A DNA stretch of 64,000 nt, from contig CAJONB010000007.1 of assembly GCA_905235715.1 (NCBI GenBank), forward strand, positions 32,835-96,834, read 5' to 3'. The stretch comes from an uncultured Ruminococcus sp. Its GTDB lineage: Bacteria; Bacillota; Clostridia; Oscillospirales; Acutalibacteraceae. The notes under the pieces are model-generated. The model was given only the letters and a program-made list of their open reading frames with translations, was not told the origin of the DNA and did not search any database. Position numbers and translations under genes: made by a program. How positions within the stretch are numbered: position 1 is the first letter of the stretch; every line of letters begins with the position of its first letter. Shown piece after piece: positions 58,947 through 64,000 of the stretch.

Positions 58947-59759
58947 TTGCGTAGAAAAGAAGTGGTAAGATGTTTTATAAAAAACTTTTCAGAGTTTTTG
59001 TATAATAACAATTATCATTTATATAAGAATTGTTTTATCAAGTATCAAAACGGAGTGCTTAATAGAGTCAGCGTTTGGACACGTAAAACGATTGATACTG
59101 TTTCTTTAGATATTATTCACTTCTGTAAACCTATTTACGAGGATTTTGTCAGCATAGAAGATGAAAACGAAAATGATGATTTTTCGTTGGCTCAATGTGC
59201 TTTTGCCGATAGTATTCTCAACGATATATATTGGAGCTTTGAATATGGAAATATCGATGACATGAACACGATAATGCAAACAGTTTTTACTGTATATAAA
59301 GATTATTTTGTTCAATTTGATTCAAAAAGCATTGATGACTATAATGCAAATTCTCAGAAATATTTTCAAAAGCTTAATAGTAAAAGAGAGACAGATCCTG
59401 CTGAATATATTTCAGAATTGTTTTCAGGAGAGGCGTCAGTGGATTCTTTACCCAAAGACAGAAAGAATAAAATCGTTGAATTATTGGTAAATGCAAGATA
59501 TACGAGTTATTATATCATTCAACGGCTTAATGAAATATCGCAGTATACATCTTGCAAGGATATAGTAGATGAACTTAACTTAACTCTTGAAAGTGTCAAT
59601 GATTTTAACAAAGAGATTGAATACATACAAGCTTTATGTTATGACGATAAGGACGATTTAAAAACAATGCAAAATCAAGAAGATGTTGAACGAAACAGAA
59701 TTATTGAGAACAATCATAAGCTTCTCTTAGATGCAGGATTGATCGAGCAATCAAAATAG
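58947..59759 (+). CDS. Hypothetical protein (AT-rich gene, no family recognised)
   Basis: 270-aa ORF with TTG start after aggagg; follows leader copy B and precedes terminator copy B. Confidence 0.75.
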   Translation: MRRKEVVRCFIKNFSEFLYNNNYHLYKNCFIKYQNGVLNRVSVWTRKTIDTVSLDIIHFCKPIYEDFVSIEDENENDDFSLAQCAFADSILNDIYWSFEYGNIDDMNTIMQTVFTVYKDYFVQFDSKSIDDYNANSQKYFQKLNSKRETDPAEYISELFSGEASVDSLPKDRKNKIVELLVNARYTSYYIIQRLNEISQYTSCKDIVDELNLTLESVNDFNKEIEYIQALCYDDKDDLKTMQNQEDVERNRIIENNHKLLLDAGLIEQSK

Positions 59760-59765
59760 CTTTGC

Positions 59766-59805
59766 GACAACAGGGAGTACCGAACCGTACTCTCTGTTTT
59801 CGTTT
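59766..59805 (+). terminator. Terminator repeat, copy B
   Basis: gacaacagggagtac cgaacc gtactctctgttttc gttt, near-identical to 58721-58760. Confidence 0.88.
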
Positions 59806-59832
59806 AACTGTTAAGAAATCACCGGAAAATCA

Positions 59833-59861
59833 TTGACACTCGGTATCTATTGATATATAAT
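59833..59861 (+). promoter_or_regulatory. Perfect consensus sigma-A promoter for the Na/Pi cotransporter gene
   Basis: TTGACA N17 TATAAT; the predicted transcript starts at a GATTAGC/GCTAATC hairpin. Confidence 0.85.
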
Positions 59862-59938
59862 ATCTACGATTAGCGGCGAAATTTGGCTAATCAAGGCGAA
59901 TTACCCCGATATTGACTTTACTTCCGGAGGTATGATTA

Positions 59939-61729
59939 ATGATTAATGTTATCGTTCAAATGATTACCGGTATGGTGCTGTTTTTATACGGCATGTCGGT
60001 CATGAGCGACGCACTGGAGCGCGCTGCGGGTCCCAAAATGGAGCTGATGCTTTCCAAGCTGACCAGTAGCTCTGTGAAGAGCGTTGCACTGGGTACCGGC
60101 GTTACTGCGGTTATTCAGTCGTCTTCCGCCACATCAATCATGGCGGTTGGCTTTGTCAATTCCGGCGTTATGAAGCTGCGCCAGGCGATCGGCATCATTT
60201 TAGGCGCGATTCTGGGTACCAGCATTACGGGCTGGATTGTTGCTCTCTCCGAGGTAGGAGGGGACAGCGGCTGGCTTGCGCTGCTCTCAACAGATACGAT
60301 TACTTGTGTTTTTGCTTTAATCGGCGTCTTCCTGCACTCCTTTTCCAAAAAGCACATTGCCATCGCTGATATCCTCCTTGGATTCACGGTTCTGATGGTC
60401 GGAATCGGTATGATGAGCGGTTCTGTTGAGCCTTTACAGGATAATCCCGCATTTATTGAAATGCTTACCATGTTTTCCAATCCGTTTCTCGGTATCGTTG
60501 TCGGTGTTCTCTGTACTGCTGTTTTACAGAGCGCGTCGGCTGCCGTCGGTATTTTGCAGGCGCTTTCGCTGTGCGGAGCAATCAACTTTGCTACAGCGTT
60601 TCCGCTGCTTCTGGGTATCCCTATCGGCGCGTCGCTTCCCGTTTTATTTTCGGCTCTGGGAGCGAAAACAGAGGGTAAGCGGGCGGCTATGTCCTATTTG
60701 ATTTTTTCGGTGTTGGGCGCTGTAATCTGCGGCGGGGCTTTCTATGGCTTGAACGCCGTATTCGCTTTCCCGCTGATGGACGTGACGCTGGGTCCCGCAT
60801 CCATTGCGCTTGTCAACACGCTGTTCCGTTTGGTATTCGTGATTATTTTCCTGCCGTGTCTCGGCATCATCGAGAAGCTCGCTTGCTTGTTGGTCAAGGA
60901 CAAGAAGACTGCGGAGGAGTCCGATATTCCGCAGCTTATAGAGCTGGACGAGCGTTTGATTCCGTACCCGGCGCTTGCTTTGGAACAGTGTCAGAGAGCA
61001 ATCAACGATATGGCGAATGCTTCGCGTGAAAGCGTTACACTTTGCTTTAAGGGACTGACGGCTTTCGACGAAGAGCAGCTGAACAAGGTTGAGCAGCTCG
61101 AAAACCTTGCGGATCAATATGAGGATAAAATCGGCACCTATCTGATGAAAATTTCCGGCAATGAGCTGAATTCGGAGGAAAATACGGATGTGTTCAAGTA
61201 TCTGCACGCGCTGTCGGATATTGAGCTGATTACGGATTACGCAAAGGATATTTCCCTGCATTTCCGCAACAACCATGAAACCGGCGACACTTACCCCGAA
61301 GCAGCGGTCTCTGAAATGACCGTTATTCAAAACGCGCTGCAGGAGATGGTTGATACGATGGTCACTTTGTTTACCGGGATGGATAAGGCTGCGGCTGGAA
61401 GAATCGCTGTGCTGGTTGTTGTGATTCAATCGCTTTGTAATAAGGCTGAGTTAAAACAGGTTACGAGAATCCAGTCCGGCGCCTGCAATATGGAGCAGGG
61501 CGCAAGCGTCAACCAGGTTTTGACCGACTACAGTCATATTGCGACGCATTGCTCTAAGATTGCGCTCGCGATGATGGGAATTAACGCCGACAACATCCGT
61601 CAGCATATCAGCGACCATGATTTTGATATCAACAGCAGTCATGCCCGTGACGAAATGGAGGTGTACCGTCAGAAGTACAGCCTCGAGCCGGCAGAGGTAA
61701 CCGCAGGCGGCGAAGCCGCTGAGGAATGA
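59939..61729 (+). CDS. Na/Pi cotransporter family protein with C-terminal PhoU-like region
   Basis: GTGVTAVIQSSSATSIMAVGFVNSG and second QSASAAVGILQAL repeat. Confidence 0.93.
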   Translation: MINVIVQMITGMVLFLYGMSVMSDALERAAGPKMELMLSKLTSSSVKSVALGTGVTAVIQSSSATSIMAVGFVNSGVMKLRQAIGIILGAILGTSITGWIVALSEVGGDSGWLALLSTDTITCVFALIGVFLHSFSKKHIAIADILLGFTVLMVGIGMMSGSVEPLQDNPAFIEMLTMFSNPFLGIVVGVLCTAVLQSASAAVGILQALSLCGAINFATAFPLLLGIPIGASLPVLFSALGAKTEGKRAAMSYLIFSVLGAVICGGAFYGLNAVFAFPLMDVTLGPASIALVNTLFRLVFVIIFLPCLGIIEKLACLLVKDKKTAEESDIPQLIELDERLIPYPALALEQCQRAINDMANASRESVTLCFKGLTAFDEEQLNKVEQLENLADQYEDKIGTYLMKISGNELNSEENTDVFKYLHALSDIELITDYAKDISLHFRNNHETGDTYPEAAVSEMTVIQNALQEMVDTMVTLFTGMDKAAAGRIAVLVVVIQSLCNKAELKQVTRIQSGACNMEQGASVNQVLTDYSHIATHCSKIALAMMGINADNIRQHISDHDFDINSSHARDEMEVYRQKYSLEPAEVTAGGEAAEE

Positions 61730-61748
61730 CGCACTGAATATACAGAAA

Positions 61749-61785
61749 TATCCCTGCTGCATTTTTGCGGCAGGGATTGCTTTTT
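61749..61785 (+). terminator. Intrinsic terminator
   Basis: atccctgctgc atttttgc ggcagggat tgctttttgg. Confidence 0.8.
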
Positions 61786-61881
61786 GGTTAAAATAATTTG
61801 ATTATATGTTGATAAATTTTCCATGATATGTTAATATAAAAATAAAGGTAGAGCCTGATGATAACGGAAAGGGTGTATTGC

Positions 61882-63621
61882 ATGAAAATTAAAAAGGGTA
61901 TGTTAAAAGCAGCGGCTGCGGTACTGTGTATTGTTTTGCTGATTTCATCCGCCTGTATATCAGTTTTGGCTGCGGAAAATACGCCCCTCGGCTCTATCGT
62001 TTGGCTTCCGCTGAGCGTGACGTCCGAGAACATAGAGACCGACCCGGATTACCTTACGTACAAGTCTTTTCTTGAGGAAAACAGCGGGGTCGTCAGCGCG
62101 GTTTATGACGGCATTACCTCGTTCAGCAGCAGTATTGACATCAGCGAATATGACGTTTCCCGTGGTGACGCCTCGACGCTGATTCAATTGATGTACCACT
62201 CGTTTCCCGAGCTGTTTTATGTCAGCCGGTATAGCTACAGCTATGAGGATGACAAGCTGTATACGATTTATCCGAAGTATATCGACGGCAATATCGAAGA
62301 GATGAAGCAAGAATTCTTTGCGAGCGCCGAGCACTATTTATCGCTGGTTGACGACAGCATGGATGATTTTACAAAAGCGGTTATCCTCCACGACGCGCTT
62401 GTGCTTGACAGCCGTTATACTCAAGATGACGCTGTATTCTTCGGAAACAATTACACCTATATGGTTGAGGGCTGGGGTACTTGCCAGTATTACAGCGAAT
62501 GTTATGCCTATCTTTTAGCTCAGTGCGGTATCGAAAGCGAGATCATCAATTCCACAGCTATGGGACACGAATGGCTGAAGGTCAAGCTCGACGGCAGCTA
62601 TTATAATATCGACTTAACATGGGACGATCCTATACCCGATAAAGTGGGTAAGGTAAAGCACACGTTTTTCCTTTACAGCGACGCCGCGTTCCAAACAGCG
62701 GATACCGATATTCAGCGCGGCCGTCACTACAATTATCAATCGATTAACAACGCTGACTCTGCTTTTTATGACCGTTTTGATAATCTCCATCATTTTAACA
62801 CAAAGCTTTGCTATGTAGACGGCAACTTTTACGCTATTACTCCGGACGGCAGATTGGTTCGGTACAATCATTCGGACGATTCCATTACCGTATTGGATAC
62901 CTTGGATTTTAATTGGAAAGCAGGCGAAAACTTTGCCTGGAGAGGAAATTATTCTTCTCTCGTCGACTATGACAAAAAGCTGTATTACAACAGTCCTGAC
63001 GCGGTTTATCAGTATGATCCCGCAACACGGAAAACGAAGCTCTTTGCCGAAGGGAACGGAACCGAACCGCTTTACGGCCTGCGAATTATCGACAATCAGC
63101 TATGGGGCGTATATGCTTCCGACCCGACGGTCGGCTACGTTGAGCCGGTCTATCTGAAGGATATTCCGAAGCCGGTTTATACCGTAACGGTTGACAGCGG
63201 CATTATCAACGGAACGGTTGCCGCCGATAAGCAGACTGCCGTTGAGGGAGAGGTCGTTACCCTGACCGTAAGCCCCGGCGAGGGCTTCGAGGCCGTCAGC
63301 GTTACAGCGAATCAAATGCAGGTTATCCCGCGGAACGGCGTATACTCGTTCAGAATGCCGGCTGAAAACGTCGTTGTTTCGGCGGTATTCGAGAACGGTC
63401 ATCATACTTTGCTCGGCGATGTCGACGGCGACGGTAAAGTTACCATTGTAGACGCTACATATATTCAACGTTATCTTGTTGACTTCAAGATGGATTCCTT
63501 CAATGAAGCTGCCGCGGATGTTGACGGCGACGGCGTGGTTACGATCGTTGACGCGACTTTGATTCAGCGTTATCTCGTCGAAATACCTGTCAACTTCCCG
63601 ATCAATCAATACATCAAATAA
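61882..63621 (+). CDS. Secreted transglutaminase-like protein with InlB-type repeat and C-terminal type I dockerin
   Basis: Signal peptide; GWGTCQYYSECYAYLL / GHEWLKVKL / YNIDLTWDDP triad; LLGDVDGDGKVTIVDATYIQRYL...DVDGDGVVTIVDATLIQRYL. Confidence 0.9.
   Translation: MKIKKGMLKAAAAVLCIVLLISSACISVLAAENTPLGSIVWLPLSVTSENIETDPDYLTYKSFLEENSGVVSAVYDGITSFSSSIDISEYDVSRGDASTLIQLMYHSFPELFYVSRYSYSYEDDKLYTIYPKYIDGNIEEMKQEFFASAEHYLSLVDDSMDDFTKAVILHDALVLDSRYTQDDAVFFGNNYTYMVEGWGTCQYYSECYAYLLAQCGIESEIINSTAMGHEWLKVKLDGSYYNIDLTWDDPIPDKVGKVKHTFFLYSDAAFQTADTDIQRGRHYNYQSINNADSAFYDRFDNLHHFNTKLCYVDGNFYAITPDGRLVRYNHSDDSITVLDTLDFNWKAGENFAWRGNYSSLVDYDKKLYYNSPDAVYQYDPATRKTKLFAEGNGTEPLYGLRIIDNQLWGVYASDPTVGYVEPVYLKDIPKPVYTVTVDSGIINGTVAADKQTAVEGEVVTLTVSPGEGFEAVSVTANQMQVIPRNGVYSFRMPAENVVVSAVFENGHHTLLGDVDGDGKVTIVDATYIQRYLVDFKMDSFNEAAADVDGDGVVTIVDATLIQRYLVEIPVNFPINQYIK
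63409..63600 (+). other. Type I dockerin module
   Basis: Duplicated DVDGDGxVTIVDATxIQRYL. Confidence 0.93.
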
Positions 63622-63746
63622 GAAATCATTAAAATCATTCTTTCTGTCGGTGACAGTTAAAACAAACGCTATTCTTTGCGATTCTATTTCAATAATGATA
63701 TACTGATTGTTTTAGTCTTACTGATAGAATCATGATATGGACGTAA

Positions 63747-63800
63747 AGATGTGCTGTCGATAAAGTAAGGTCATCTCCATTTACCGGCAGCACATCTTCA
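63747..63800 (+). terminator. Large hairpin, putative terminator
   Basis: gatgtgctg...cagcacatc perfect outer stem with further pairing aagtaa/tttac. Confidence 0.6.
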
Positions 63801-64000
63801 GTTTTGTATTCAAATTACAAATATCATCTTGCAAAAATGTTTTAGCACACAACCGCCTCTTTGAACAGCCAATCTTAGGGGCGGTTTCTTGCGGAAGAAC
63901 GCCGCATATATTGAAAAGGAAACGAGTCCCCTCCGGCTTTGTTTCTGAATATCATACGATACGAGGCGGAAGAAAAAATGCTTTTCTTCCCAATGTCATT

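Overview
This 64 kb window looks like chromosomal DNA from a Ruminococcus-like Firmicute (Oscillospiraceae). It is mostly densely packed housekeeping genes, plus several accessory blocks.

Main blocks, left to right:
- alr (partial), polA, LMW-PTP, rimI, tsaD (frameshifted), transglutaminase lipoprotein, ruvX.
- O-antigen-ligase-like protein; heavy-metal P1B ATPase with an ArsR/CadC-type regulator and a palindromic operator.
- HAD hydrolase and acyl-ACP thioesterase.
- Glycogen operon glgB-glgC-glgD-glgA (minus strand), with a histone-H1-like Lys/Ala tail on GlgB.
- rny with a long structured 5' leader.
- PflA-like radical SAM protein, an eroded ABC transporter relic, and an ASKHA-fold protein.
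- A 1351-aa secreted type I pullulanase carrying an internal dockerin and starch-binding-like modules, suggestive of an amylosome.
- A PqqD(RRE)/SipW-like peptidase/degenerate HprK-like/ABC exporter cassette with no visible precursor peptide.
- rpmF, der, plsY, dac, hinT, comEC, holA, rnmV, yebC, yicC, remA, gmk, rpoZ, priA, def, fmt, rsmB, rlmN, prpC, prkC, rsgA (frameshifted).
- An AT-rich islet (about 56.5-59.8 kb) with duplicated promoter/leader modules, duplicated terminators and two candidate small RNAs.
- A Na/Pi cotransporter and a dockerin-bearing transglutaminase-like protein.

I saw no rRNA, tRNA, CRISPR array or transposase. All family calls come from reading motifs in the supplied translations; no database search was run.
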